Origin: Streptomyces sp. GSL17-111
Lineage (GTDB): Bacteria; Actinomycetota; Actinomycetes; Streptomycetales; Streptomycetaceae
NCBI RefSeq assembly: GCF_037911585.1
Contig: NZ_JBAJNS010000001.1
Span: forward strand, 3,156,001-3,220,000
DNA length: 64,000 bases
Reading direction: 5' to 3'
The number at the start of each line of letters is the position of its first letter. Positions within the stretch are counted from its first letter, which is position 1. The notes under the pieces were generated by a model. The model made no database searches. It was not told the DNA's origin and saw only the letters and a list, made by a program, of their open reading frames with translations. The position numbers and the translations under genes were made by a program. This document shows positions 16,002 through 25,511 of this stretch, in pieces.

Positions 16002-19000
16002 ATGATCCTGCTCCTGTCGACGTCCGACACCGATCTGCTCAGCGCCCGCGCGGCCGACGGCCCGGTCCCCTACCGGTACGCCAACCCGGCCCGCCTCGAC
16101 CTCGGCGAACTGCCCGCACTGCTCGACGGCGTCGACCTCGTCGTCGTCCGGCTGCTCGGCGGCGTCCGGGCCTGGCAGGAGGGGCTGGACCTGCTGCTCG
16201 CCGAGGGGCGGCCCGTCGTCGTCCTCAGCGGTGAACAGGCCCCCGACGCCCAGCTCATGGCCTCCTCCACGGTGCCCGTCGGCATCGCCGCCGAGGCGCA
16301 CGCCTACCTCGCGCACGGCGGCCCGCAGAACCTGGACCAGCTCGCCCGCTTCCTGTCCGACACGGTGCTGCTCACCGGCCACGGCTTCGACCCGCCCGCC
16401 GCCGCGCCGACCTGGGGCCCGCTGGAGCGCACGGCCCGCGCCGACGTGACCGGGCCCACCGTCGCGGTGCTCTACTACCGCGCCCACCACATGAGCGGCA
16501 ACACCGCCTTCGTCGACGCCCTGTGCGGGGCGATCGAGGACGCCGGCGGCCGGCCCCTCCCGCTGTACGTGGCCTCCCTCCGCGCGCCCGAGCCCGAGCT
16601 GATCGAGGCCCTGGGCGCGGCCGACGCCGTCGTCACCACCGTCCTCGCCGCCGGTGGCACCAAGCCCGCCGAGGCCTCGGCGGGCGGCGACGACGAGTCC
16701 TGGGACGCCGGCGCCCTCACCCGGCTCGACGTCCCCGTCCTCCAGGCGCTGTGCCTCACCGGCTCCCGCACCGCCTGGGAGGAGAACGACGAGGGCGTCT
16801 CCCCGCTGGACGCGGCCACGCAGATCGCCGTGCCCGAGTTCGACGGCCGTCTCATCACCGTCCCCTTCTCCTTCAAGGAGATCGACGCCGACGGCCTGCC
16901 CGCCTACGTCCCCGACCCCGAACGGGCCGCCCGCGTCGCCGGGATCGCCGTCCGGCACGCCCGGCTGCGGCACGTCCCGGCGGCGGAGAAGCGCATCGCG
17001 CTCGTGCTCTCCGCCTACCCGACCAAGCACTCCCGCATCGGCAACGCGGTCGGCCTCGACACCCCGGCCAGCGCCGTGGAGTTGCTGCGCCGACTGCGCT
17101 CCGAGGGCTACGACTTCGGCACCGAGGAGATCCCCGGCCTGGAGTCCGGCGACGGCGACGAGCTGATCCGCGCCCTCATCGAGGCCGGCGGCCACGACCA
17201 GGACTGGCTCACCGAGGAGCAACTGGCCCGCAACCCCGTGCGCATCCCGGCCGCCGACTACCGCCGCTGGTTCGCCACCCTTCCCGCCGAGCTGCGCGAG
17301 GCCGTCGAGGAGCACTGGGGCCCGGCGCCGGGCACGATGTTCGTCGACCACAGCCGCGCCGCCGACGGCGACCCGGACGGCGACATCGTCCTCGCCGCCC
17401 TGCGCCGGGGGAACCTGCTCATCGCCATCCAGCCGCCGCGCGGCTTCGGCGAGAACCCCATCGCGATCTACCACGACCCGGACCTCCCGCCCTCGCACCA
17501 CTACCTCGCCGCCTACCGCTGGATGGCGAGCCGCGCCGAGGACGGCGGCTTCGGCGCCGACGCCATGATCCACCTCGGCAAGCACGGCAACCTGGAGTGG
17601 CTGCCGGGCAAGAACGCCGGGCTGTCCGCCGCCTGCGGCCCCGACGCCGCCCTCGGCGACCTGCCGCTGATCTACCCGTTCCTCGTCAACGACCCGGGCG
17701 AGGGCACCCAGGCCAAGCGCCGCGTCCACGCCACGCTCATCGACCACCTCGTGCCGCCCATGGCCCGCGCCGACTCCTACGGCGACATCGCGCGGCTCGA
17801 ACAGCTCCTGGACGAGTACGCGCAGATCTCCGCCATGGACCCGGCCAAGCTGCCCGCGATCCGCGCCCAGATCTGGACGCTCATCCAGGCCGCCCGGCTC
17901 GACCACGACCTCGGCCTGGAGGCGCGCCCCGACGACGACGGCTTCGACGACTTCCTGCTGCACGTCGACGGCTGGCTGTGTGAGGTCAAGGACGCCCAGA
18001 TCCGCGACGGCCTGCACGTCCTCGGCGGCGCCCCGACCGGCCCCGAGCGCGTCAACCTCGTCCTCGCCGTCCTGCGCGCCCGGCAGATCTGGGGCGGCAC
18101 GACCGCCCTGCCGGGGCTGCGGGAGGCACTCGGCCTGGACGAGTCGGCGGCCACCCGCGTCGCCGCCGACACCGTCGAGGCCCGCGCCCGCGCCCTCGTG
18201 GAGGCCATGGAGGACGCCGGCTGGGACCTGGCGGCGGTGCCCACCGTGGCCGCCGGACAGCCCGAACAGGTCGCCGACATCCTGGAGTTCGCCGCCCGCG
18301 AGGTCGTGCCCCGGCTGGCCGGGACCACCGCCGAGCTGGACCACGCCGTGCACGCCCTGGCCGGTGGCTTCGTCCCCGCCGGGCCCTCCGGCTCACCCCT
18401 GCGCGGCCTGGTCAACGTCCTGCCGACCGGCCGGAACTTCTACTCCGTCGACCCCAAGGCCGTCCCCTCCCGGCTCGCCTGGGAGACCGGGCAGGCGCTC
18501 GCCGAGTCGCTGGCCAATCGCTACCGGGACGACAACGGCGAGTGGCCCACCTCCGTCGGCCTGTCCCTGTGGGGCACCAGCGCCATGCGCACGGCGGGCG
18601 ACGACATCGCCGAGGCGCTGGCCCTCCTCGGCGTCCGGCCCGTGTGGGACGACGCCTCCCGCCGCGTCACCGGCCTGGAGCCGGTGCCGCTGGAGGAGCT
18701 GGGCCGCCCGCGCATCGACGTCACCCTGCGCATCTCCGGCTTCTTCCGCGACGCGTTCCCGCACGTCGTCGGGCTGCTCGACGACGCCGTCCGGCTCGCG
18801 GCCGCCCTGGAGGAGCCGCCGACGAGCAACCACGTGCGCGCCCACGCCCAGGCCGACCTCGCCGAGCACGGCGACGAACGCCGTGCCACCACCCGGATCT
18901 TCGGCTCCCGCCCCGGCACCTACGGCGCGGGCCTGCTCCAGCTCATCGACTCCCGCGACTGGCGCACCGACGCCGACCTCGCCGAGGTCTACACCGTCTG

Positions 19001-19610
19001 GGGCGGCTACGCCTACGGCCGGGGACTGGACGGCCGTCCGGCACGGGAGGAGATGGAGACCGCCTACCGGCGCATCGAGGTCGCCGCGAAGAACACCGAC
19101 ACCCGCGAGCACGACATCGCCGACTCCGACGACTACTTCCAGTACCACGGCGGCATGGTCGCCACGGTCCGGGCGCTGAAGGGCACCGCCCCCGAGGCGT
19201 ACATCGGCGACTCCACGCGGCCCGAGACGGTCCGCACCCGCACCCTGGTCGAGGAGACCTCCCGCGTCTTCCGCGCCCGCGTCGTCAACCCCAAGTGGAT
19301 CGAGGCGATGCGCCGCCACGGGTACAAGGGCGCCTTCGAACTGGCCGCGACCGTCGACTACCTGTTCGGCTACGACGCCACCACCGGCGTCGTCGCCGAC
19401 TGGATGTACGACAAGCTGGCCCAGACGTACGTGCTGGACCCCGAGAACCGCGCCTTCCTCCAGGAGGCCAACCCCTGGGCCCTGCACGGCATCGCCGAGC
19501 GGCTGCTGGAGGCCGAGTCGCGCGGGCTGTGGGCCAAGCCGGACGCGGACACCCTGGAGGCGCTGCGCGCCGCGTTCCTCGAAGCGGAGGGCGACCTCGA
19601 ATCCGACTGA
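16002..19610 (+). CDS. cobN: CobN: cobaltochelatase large subunit
   Basis: A 1202-residue CobN/magnesium-chelatase H-type protein, of usual length for actinobacterial CobN. With two ATPase subunits it inserts cobalt into hydrogenobyrinate a,c-diamide. Diagnostic segments include VVRLLGGVRAWQEGLD near residue 45, IALVLSAYPTKHSRIGNAVG near 330, AMIHLGKHGNLEWLPGKNA near 520, and VNVLPTGRNFYSVDPKAVPS near 805. The ATG at 16002 (MILLLSTSDTDLL) is the family start; an in-frame start further upstream would lie within the riboswitch. The chelatase ATPase genes that often follow cobN are absent here. Confidence 0.97.
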   Translation: MILLLSTSDTDLLSARAADGPVPYRYANPARLDLGELPALLDGVDLVVVRLLGGVRAWQEGLDLLLAEGRPVVVLSGEQAPDAQLMASSTVPVGIAAEAHAYLAHGGPQNLDQLARFLSDTVLLTGHGFDPPAAAPTWGPLERTARADVTGPTVAVLYYRAHHMSGNTAFVDALCGAIEDAGGRPLPLYVASLRAPEPELIEALGAADAVVTTVLAAGGTKPAEASAGGDDESWDAGALTRLDVPVLQALCLTGSRTAWEENDEGVSPLDAATQIAVPEFDGRLITVPFSFKEIDADGLPAYVPDPERAARVAGIAVRHARLRHVPAAEKRIALVLSAYPTKHSRIGNAVGLDTPASAVELLRRLRSEGYDFGTEEIPGLESGDGDELIRALIEAGGHDQDWLTEEQLARNPVRIPAADYRRWFATLPAELREAVEEHWGPAPGTMFVDHSRAADGDPDGDIVLAALRRGNLLIAIQPPRGFGENPIAIYHDPDLPPSHHYLAAYRWMASRAEDGGFGADAMIHLGKHGNLEWLPGKNAGLSAACGPDAALGDLPLIYPFLVNDPGEGTQAKRRVHATLIDHLVPPMARADSYGDIARLEQLLDEYAQISAMDPAKLPAIRAQIWTLIQAARLDHDLGLEARPDDDGFDDFLLHVDGWLCEVKDAQIRDGLHVLGGAPTGPERVNLVLAVLRARQIWGGTTALPGLREALGLDESAATRVAADTVEARARALVEAMEDAGWDLAAVPTVAAGQPEQVADILEFAAREVVPRLAGTTAELDHAVHALAGGFVPAGPSGSPLRGLVNVLPTGRNFYSVDPKAVPSRLAWETGQALAESLANRYRDDNGEWPTSVGLSLWGTSAMRTAGDDIAEALALLGVRPVWDDASRRVTGLEPVPLEELGRPRIDVTLRISGFFRDAFPHVVGLLDDAVRLAAALEEPPTSNHVRAHAQADLAEHGDERRATTRIFGSRPGTYGAGLLQLIDSRDWRTDADLAEVYTVWGGYAYGRGLDGRPAREEMETAYRRIEVAAKNTDTREHDIADSDDYFQYHGGMVATVRALKGTAPEAYIGDSTRPETVRTRTLVEETSRVFRARVVNPKWIEAMRRHGYKGAFELAATVDYLFGYDATTGVVADWMYDKLAQTYVLDPENRAFLQEANPWALHGIAERLLEAESRGLWAKPDADTLEALRAAFLEAEGDLESD

Positions 19611-19694
19611 GCCCGACTGAGCCCGCCTGAGTCCGTAGCCCGACTGAGCCCGAAACCGCTGGCGGTGACGGACCCGCCGGGACACAATCCGCTG

Positions 19695-20852
19695 GTGAAG
19701 ATCACCGCGCGCGAGCTCAACCGGGCCACCCTCGACCGTCAACTCCTGCTGCGACGTGAGGCGCTGGCCGTCCCCGACGCGGTGCGCCGCATCGTCGCCG
19801 TCCAGGCCCAGCAGCCCGCCTCGCCGTACCTCGCGCTGTGGAACCGGGTCAGCGACCTGTCGCTCGCCGAGGTCGACGCCGCCTTCACCGACCGCGCCGT
19901 CGTCAAGGCCACCCTGCTGCGCCTCACCCTGCACGCCGTCCACGCCGACGACGACCCGGTGTTCCGCGCGGCGATGCGGCCGACGCTGCGCGCCGCGCGG
20001 CTGGGCGACCGCTTCGCCGACGCGGGGCTCACCCCCGCCGACGCCGAACGGCTGGTGCCGCAGCTGCTCGCCTTCGCCGACCGCCCCCGGACCTCCGCCG
20101 AGTTGCAGGCATGGCTGGGGGAGCGGCTGGGCGCGGAGCAGACGGCCGGGGCCTGGTGGGGACTACGGGCCTACGCGCCCCTGCACCACGCGCCCACCGG
20201 CGGCCCGTGGTCGTTCGGCTTCCGCCCGTCCTACGTCGCGGCGCCGGCCGCGCCCCTCCCCGCGCCGGACGGGGCCGACGTCGGTCCGGACGCGGCGGCG
20301 CGGGCGCTGGAGGCGCTCACCCTGCGCTACCTGACCGGCTTCGGCCCGGCCTCCGTGGCGGACGTCGCCCAGTTCGCCACCGTGCGGCGCACCGCCGTCC
20401 GGCAGGCACTGCGCGACCTCGGCGACGCCGTCGAGCAGCTCGAAGGCCCCGACGGCGCCACCCTGTTCGACGTCCCCGGAGCTCCGCGCCCGCCCGCCGA
20501 CACCCCGGCCCCGCCCCGGCTCATGGCCATGTGGGACAGCACCCTGCTCGCCTACGCCGACCGGGCCCGCGTCCTTCCTCCCGCCTACCGCCGCCTGGTG
20601 ATACGCAGCAACGGCGACGTGCTGCCCACCCTGCTCGTCGACGGCCACGTCGCCGGGGTGTGGCGCCCGGTCGAGGGCGGCATCGAGGCCACGGCCTTCC
20701 ACCCCCTGCCGCCCGAGGAGTGGGACGCCCTCGCCGCGGAGGCCCGCGCCCTGGCGGCGCTGCTCGCCGACCGCGATCCCCGCCCCTACCGCCGCTACGA
20801 CCACTGGTGGGCCAAGCTGCCGGAGGCCCGGCCCCGGCTGCTCACCCCCTAG
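19695..20852 (+). CDS. Winged-helix DNA-binding protein of the HTH_42 (AlkZ-like) family
   Basis: A 385-residue protein of the HTH_42/YcaQ-AlkZ-like family. Characterised members are DNA glycosylases that unhook interstrand crosslinks or give antibiotic self-resistance. The N-terminal ITARELNRATLDRQLLL, the substrate-pocket-like VQAQQPASPYLALWNR and the central YLTGFGPASVADVAQF are typical. The QxQ motif of the catalytic pocket is present as QAQQ. The GTG at 19695 is chosen because the homologous start is (M/V)xITARELNRATL. It lies 84 bases after cobN, and any link with cobalamin is doubtful. It ends at a strong hairpin. Confidence 0.8.
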   Translation: MKITARELNRATLDRQLLLRREALAVPDAVRRIVAVQAQQPASPYLALWNRVSDLSLAEVDAAFTDRAVVKATLLRLTLHAVHADDDPVFRAAMRPTLRAARLGDRFADAGLTPADAERLVPQLLAFADRPRTSAELQAWLGERLGAEQTAGAWWGLRAYAPLHHAPTGGPWSFGFRPSYVAAPAAPLPAPDGADVGPDAAARALEALTLRYLTGFGPASVADVAQFATVRRTAVRQALRDLGDAVEQLEGPDGATLFDVPGAPRPPADTPAPPRLMAMWDSTLLAYADRARVLPPAYRRLVIRSNGDVLPTLLVDGHVAGVWRPVEGGIEATAFHPLPPEEWDALAAEARALAALLADRDPRPYRRYDHWWAKLPEARPRLLTP

Positions 20853-20883
20853 CCCCGGCCCGGCGCGAACCGTCGGGCCGGGG
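20853..20883. terminator. Bidirectional terminator between convergent genes
   Basis: A perfect 10-bp stem (CCCCGGCCCG / CGGGCCGGGG) with an 11-base loop begins at the last base region after the winged-helix gene stop. It lies just before the stop of the minus-strand LuxR gene. Confidence 0.7.
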
Positions 20884-20898
20884 TCGGGCGGGCCGGGC

Positions 20899-21870
20899 TC
20901 AGTCGAGCTCGCCGGAGCGGGCGAGCAGGTAGGCGAGCTGGGCCCGGCTGCGGCTGCCGAACATCTCCGCAGCCCGCCGGACGTGGTTGGCCACGGTCCG
21001 GGTGCTCATGCCCAGCCGGGCGGCGATGGCCGCGTCCGTGTGCCCCTCGACCATCAGCCGCAGCACGGTCAGCCGCTTCTCGTCCGTCAGCGGCGCGGGT
21101 CGGCCGTGCGGCGTGTGGAAGTCGACGGGCTCCGCGCGCTGCCAGGCGTGGTCGAAGACGTCGGCGACGAAGCCGACGACGCCCGGGTGTTCGATCGCCA
21201 GGGCCTGGTCGCCGCGTTCGGCGCTGTGGTCGGGGATGAGGGCGAAGCTCCGGTCGTAGAGGAAGACCCGGTCGAACAGCTCGTCCAGGGTGCGGAACTC
21301 CCCTCCGTGCGCGTGCACTTCGGCCATGAACTCCACCACCGGCTCATGTGCGCGCACCGAGTGCTGGTACAGCGCCCGCACCCGCACGCCACGGGCGAGC
21401 AGGCCGAGGACGCGGGGCAGGTTGCGACGCAGCAGTTCCGGTGGGCGCGGCGCCTGCGGCTGCGCGTACCGGAACTCCGTGCGGCACTCCTCCCCCTTCT
21501 GACGGACCGCCGCCACGATCACCTCCCGCCCCTCCAGCCGCCGCACCGGGGCGAGGCTCTCCCGCAGCCCCTCGTCCCATAAGCCCTGCACGGTCGCGAA
21601 GGCGTCGCGCAGGACGCCCAGCCGTTGCCGTCCCTCCTGGATCGCCTCCTCGACGGGGTGGGCCAGCCGGTGCGACGCCAGGCTCGGCGGCACCGGGGTG
21701 AAGACCCCCGGCCGGTCGTCGCGCTGCCGCAGCAGCCGCAGGTCCAGCAGGCACCCGGGGATCTCGCCCGAGACCGCGCCGTGCGTGAGCGCGTCCCGGT
21801 ACACGGCCAGGCCCCTGTCGCAGGGGGGCTCAGGTTCGGCCACGATCGGTTCGTCCTGTTCTCGGCACAT
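20899..21870 (-). CDS. LuxR-type transcriptional regulator (single C-terminal HTH)
   Basis: A 323-residue regulator. The C-terminal LuxR helix-turn-helix (about 258-315) reads LTDEKRLTVLRLMVEGHTDAAIAARLGMSTRTVANHVRRA (segments). The N-terminal two-thirds are a sensor-like region with RGVRVRALYQHSVRAHEPVVEF and DRSFALIPDH, found in a Streptomyces family whose N-terminus resembles TrmB-type winged helices. No phosphorylatable receiver domain is seen. The ATG at 21870 follows GGGGACGGAA. A 16-bp perfect palindrome sits 25 bases upstream of the start. The regulator at 54938-55933 has the same layout and is a paralogue. Confidence 0.85.
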   Translation of the reverse strand: MCREQDEPIVAEPEPPCDRGLAVYRDALTHGAVSGEIPGCLLDLRLLRQRDDRPGVFTPVPPSLASHRLAHPVEEAIQEGRQRLGVLRDAFATVQGLWDEGLRESLAPVRRLEGREVIVAAVRQKGEECRTEFRYAQPQAPRPPELLRRNLPRVLGLLARGVRVRALYQHSVRAHEPVVEFMAEVHAHGGEFRTLDELFDRVFLYDRSFALIPDHSAERGDQALAIEHPGVVGFVADVFDHAWQRAEPVDFHTPHGRPAPLTDEKRLTVLRLMVEGHTDAAIAARLGMSTRTVANHVRRAAEMFGSRSRAQLAYLLARSGELD

Positions 21871-21894
21871 TTCCGTCCCCTGCGTGTTTCGGCA

Positions 21895-21910
21895 ATGCGA
21901 GATCTCGCAT
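21895..21910. promoter_or_regulatory. 16-bp perfect palindrome upstream of the LuxR gene
   Basis: ATGCGAGATCTCGCAT is a perfect palindrome 25 bases before the regulator start codon, where an autoregulatory operator would sit. Recognition by this LuxR protein is an inference. The rest of 21871-22149 shows no convincing gene. Confidence 0.5.
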
Positions 21911-22149
21911 CCTCTCATCGGCCCGGCTCTCCGCGCGGGCCCGACATGATGGGTCCCGTGGCCACGCACACCACGGGGGACGTGGCCGTGCGACGGGGGA
22001 GTCCCTGGCGCCGCACCAACGCGCAAGCCTGTGACGAGGTCGGCGCCACGGACCCGTCCCGGTCGGCGGGACGTCCGTGGCGGCCGAAGAGCCCGTTGGT
22101 GCCGCGCCGGGCGTCGTGCGCGACGCCCGGCCCCTCACCACGTCCGGCC

Positions 22150-22641
22150 TCAGGCGGCCTCGCGCCGGGTGGTGCGTCGACGGACGATCCAGGCTGCGCG
22201 ACCCGCCGACCACAGCACCAGCAGCCCCACGAACGGGCCGACGAGGAACACGACGCCGACCACCGCCAGGTCGATGCCCAGGGTCACGTCCGTCAGCACC
22301 CGCCACGCGGCGCCCGAGACCAGCCCGGCCACCAGGAGCGGCCCGACCACGCTCCACCAGCACGGGTCGTACCCGCGCCACCGCACCACCGCGCCCCGCA
22401 GCAGCAGCGCGAGCAGCATCACGACCAACGCCGCTGCGCCCAGTGCGTGTTGGGCGGCCGAACTCCGCACGAGCGGTTCGACGAACCGCGTACCGCCGTC
22501 CGGCCCGCCGTCGCCGCCCAGATCCCCGACGGCCCACCAGGTGAGCACGGGGGCGGCCAGGACGAGCCCGCAGACCACGGCCGGTACCGCCCAGCGACGT
22601 CCGGCCAGCCACTGGCCGAGCGGTGGCCTGCGCGCGTTCAC
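22150..22641 (-). CDS. Small integral membrane protein, unknown function
   Basis: A 163-residue protein with four hydrophobic segments: VPAVVCGLVLAAPVLTWWAV near residue 15, LGAAALVVMLLALLL near 58, VVGPLLVAGLVSGAAWRVL near 88, and LAVVGVVFLVGPFVGLLVLW near 118. It ends in a basic tail (RRRTTRREAA). This topology matches small Streptomyces membrane proteins of the DUF6234 type, and that label is tentative. The GTG at 22641 follows GTGGGGCGCCC; alternatives upstream add a charged non-membrane stretch. It is divergent from the permease gene. Confidence 0.65.
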   Translation of the reverse strand: MNARRPPLGQWLAGRRWAVPAVVCGLVLAAPVLTWWAVGDLGGDGGPDGGTRFVEPLVRSSAAQHALGAAALVVMLLALLLRGAVVRWRGYDPCWWSVVGPLLVAGLVSGAAWRVLTDVTLGIDLAVVGVVFLVGPFVGLLVLWSAGRAAWIVRRRTTRREAA

Positions 22642-22825
22642 GGGCGCCCCACGGTGACCGGCGGGGCGAGCACCAGACCGGCGGCGGACGACGCCCGGGC
22701 CCGTCCGCGGGTGCCCGCTCTCTCTCGTGTGTCCATGGCCGCAGTATCCCCGCACCCGCTAAGGCTGTGGCAAGATCCGCCGCCGGACGGCGCCCGCAGC
22801 GTTCCGCGTGCATACGATCGCGCGC

Positions 22826-24910
22826 GTGCAGAAACTCTCGGACCTGCCGAAACGCATACTCCTCGGGCGGGCGCTCCGCAGCACGCAACTCGGCCAGACG
22901 CTCATCCCCAAGCGGATCGCGCTGCCCGTCTTCGCCTCGGACCCGCTCTCGTCCGTGGCGTACGCGCCCGGCGAGGTCCTGATCATGCTGTCGATCGCCG
23001 GCGTCGCCGCCTACGGTTACAGCCCCTGGATCGCCGCGGCCGTCGTCGTCCTGATGGTGACGGTCGTCGCCTCCTACCGGCAGAACGTGCGCGCCTACCC
23101 GAGCGGCGGCGGCGACTACGAGGTCGCCCACACCAACCTCGGCCCCCGGGCCGGGCTGACGGTGGCCAGTGCCCTGCTCGTCGACTACGTCCTCACCGTC
23201 GCGGTGTCGATCTCGGCGGGGGTGGAGAACATCGGCTCGGCCGTGCCCTTCGTCGTCGAGCACAAGGTGCTGTGCGCCGTCGGCGTCATCGCGCTCCTCA
23301 CGGTCATGAACCTGCGCGGCGTCCGGGAGTCGGGGAAGCTCTTCGCGATACCGACCTACGTCTTCGTCACCGCCGTCCTCGCCATGATCGCCTGGGGCGC
23401 CTACCGGGCCGGCGTCCTCGGCGAGGAGATGCGCGCCCCCACGGCCGGGTTGGAGATCCGCGCCGAGCACACCGGACTCGCCGGGCTCGCCCTCGTCCTC
23501 CTCCTGCTGCGGGCCTTCTCCTCCGGCTGCGCCGCCCTCACCGGCGTCGAGGCCATCAGCAACGGCGTGCCCGCCTTCCGCAGGCCCAAGAGCCGCAACG
23601 CCGCCACCACCCTGCTCCTCATGGGCGCCCTGGCCGTCACCATGTTCTGCGGCATCATCGGCCTGGCCCTGGCCACGGACGTCAAGATGGCCGAGGACCC
23701 GGCGCACGACCTGCTGCGGGACGGCGCCCCCGTCGGCGCCGAGTACGTCCAGGACCCGGTGATCACCCAGGTCGCCGCCGCCGTCTTCGGCGACGCGACG
23801 CTCATGTTCACGCTGCTCGCCGCCGCCACCGCGCTCGTCCTGTTCCTCGCCGCCAGCACCGCCTACAACGGCTTCCCGCTGCTCGGCTCGATCCTGGCCC
23901 AGGACCGCTACCTGCCGCGGCAGTTGCACACCCGGGGCGACCGGCTCGCGTTCTCCAACGGCATCGTGCTCCTGGCGACGGCCGCCGCACTGCTGGTCTG
24001 GATCTACGGCGCCGACACGACGCAGCTGATCCAGCTCTACATCGTCGGCGTCTTCGTCTCCTTCACCCTCAGCCAGACCGGCATGGTGCGCCACTGGAAC
24101 CGTCACCTGGCGACGGAGACCTCCCCGGCCGCCCGGCGCCGCATGCTCCGCTCCCGCGCCGTCAACGCCTTCGGGGCCTGCTTCACCGGCCTCGTCCTCC
24201 TCGTCGTGCTCGTCTCCAAGTTCACCCACGGCGCCTGGGTCGCCCTGCTGGGCATGGCCCTCTTCTTCCTGCTGATGACGGCGGTCCGGCGGCACTACGA
24301 CCGCGTCGCGGCGGAGATCGCCGCCCCCGAGGAGCCGGGCGACGAGGCGAACCTCCCGTCCCGCGTGCACTCCGTCGTCCTCGTCTCCCGGCTGCACCGG
24401 CCCACCCTGCGCGCCCTCGCCTACGCCCGGTTGCTGCGCTCGGGCCACGTGGAGGCGCTGACCGTCGACGTCGACCCGCAGGAGACGCGGGAGTTGCGGG
24501 CCGAGTGGGAACGGCGCGGCATCGAGATCCCGCTGAAGATCCTCGACTCGCCCTACCGCGAGATCACCCGGCCCGTCGTCGACCACGTCCGGAGCATCCG
24601 GCGGGAGAGCCCGCGCGACGCGGTCAGCGTCTACATCCCCGAGTACGTCGTGGGCCACTGGTACGAGCAACTCCTGCACAACCAGAGCGCCTTGCGGCTC
24701 AAGGGCCGACTGCTGTTCACGCCCGGGGTCATGGTCACCTCGGTGCCGTACCAACTGGAGTCCTCTGAGGCGGCCAAGCAGCGCGCCCGCCGCCGCGAGC
24801 GCTGGGCCGCGCCGGGTGCCGTACGCCGTGGCCCCGTCGAACCCCCCGCACCGGCTGCGCCCCCCGCACCGTCGGAGCCGCCCGGCGAGGACGGAACACC
24901 ACGCGGCTGA
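22826..24910 (+). CDS. APC-superfamily permease, KimA-like (potassium or amino acid uptake)
   Basis: A 694-residue membrane transporter. The N-terminus carries the KimA/YdaO-type signature LGQTLIPKRIALPVFASDPL followed by SSVAYAPGEVLIMLS. About 12 transmembrane helices extend to residue 510, and a soluble C-terminal domain of about 170 residues follows. The characterised relative KimA of Bacillus is a high-affinity K+/H+ symporter controlled by c-di-AMP. Whether this protein carries K+ or an amino acid is not shown. The family start VQKLSDLPKRILLGRAL favours the GTG at 22826 over the ATG at 22808. The Pro/Ala-rich tail (last 40 residues) is disordered. Confidence 0.85.
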   Translation: MQKLSDLPKRILLGRALRSTQLGQTLIPKRIALPVFASDPLSSVAYAPGEVLIMLSIAGVAAYGYSPWIAAAVVVLMVTVVASYRQNVRAYPSGGGDYEVAHTNLGPRAGLTVASALLVDYVLTVAVSISAGVENIGSAVPFVVEHKVLCAVGVIALLTVMNLRGVRESGKLFAIPTYVFVTAVLAMIAWGAYRAGVLGEEMRAPTAGLEIRAEHTGLAGLALVLLLLRAFSSGCAALTGVEAISNGVPAFRRPKSRNAATTLLLMGALAVTMFCGIIGLALATDVKMAEDPAHDLLRDGAPVGAEYVQDPVITQVAAAVFGDATLMFTLLAAATALVLFLAASTAYNGFPLLGSILAQDRYLPRQLHTRGDRLAFSNGIVLLATAAALLVWIYGADTTQLIQLYIVGVFVSFTLSQTGMVRHWNRHLATETSPAARRRMLRSRAVNAFGACFTGLVLLVVLVSKFTHGAWVALLGMALFFLLMTAVRRHYDRVAAEIAAPEEPGDEANLPSRVHSVVLVSRLHRPTLRALAYARLLRSGHVEALTVDVDPQETRELRAEWERRGIEIPLKILDSPYREITRPVVDHVRSIRRESPRDAVSVYIPEYVVGHWYEQLLHNQSALRLKGRLLFTPGVMVTSVPYQLESSEAAKQRARRRERWAAPGAVRRGPVEPPAPAAPPAPSEPPGEDGTPRG

Positions 24911-25008
24911 CGACCGGGCCCACCCGCACCGGGTGGAGGCCGTCTTGTGAGCGGTCCGCCGACTTCCTAGCGTGGAGCACCGGGGGTGGCGGGCCGGAAG
25001 GGCGGGGC

Positions 25009-25506
25009 ATGACGGACGGCACGGTGCAGCGGTCGGGGGCCGAGGACGCCGCCGGGGAACCGGTGGTGGTGCCGCTCAGGGCACCCCGCAGGGGGTTGTA
25101 CGTCCTGACCATGGTGCTCTTCGGCGCCCTGGTCACCCTGGCCGTCCACACCCTCTTCGAGTGGGCGCCGTTGCGGGTGCCCGGCGCGCGCGAAGCGGTC
25201 GTCACGCAGGTCCACGGCTGCCCCGCCGAGCCGCCCTCCCTCACGGCGGCGGACTGCTCCGCCTCCTGGCGCTTCCCCGACGGCGGCACCGGCCACGGAC
25301 GCGTCGTGCGCGGCCACGGCCTCACGGCCGGGGACACCGTGCACGCCGACAGCGGCCTGGCCTACGACACGGCGGGCACGCTCGTCGAGGCCGCGTCGAT
25401 CTGCGTCGGACTGAGCCTCATCGTCCCCGGTGTCCTGGCCGCCCAGTGGCTCGGCCGGCACCGCGCCCACCGCCGCTACCACCGCCTGGGCCGCACCTAC
25501 CCGTGA
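25009..25506 (+). CDS. Two-helix membrane protein with extracytoplasmic Cys-containing domain
   Basis: A 165-residue protein of unknown function. It has one hydrophobic helix near residues 30-52 (LYVLTMVLFGALVTLAVHTL) and a second near 124-145 (AASICVGLSLIVPGVLAAQW). Between them lies a roughly 70-residue domain with two cysteines (VHGCPAEPP and AADCSASW), likely outside the membrane and disulfide-bonded. The C-terminal tail is basic. The ATG has GGAAGGGCGGGGC upstream. I do not recognise a family beyond general similarity to Streptomyces membrane proteins. Confidence 0.7.
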   Translation: MTDGTVQRSGAEDAAGEPVVVPLRAPRRGLYVLTMVLFGALVTLAVHTLFEWAPLRVPGAREAVVTQVHGCPAEPPSLTAADCSASWRFPDGGTGHGRVVRGHGLTAGDTVHADSGLAYDTAGTLVEAASICVGLSLIVPGVLAAQWLGRHRAHRRYHRLGRTYP

Positions 25507-25511
25507 CGTCC

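Noticed and set aside
22642..22825. A ydaO-type c-di-AMP riboswitch ahead of the KimA-like gene
   Set aside because: No conserved core of that riboswitch class is visible in the 184-base leader.
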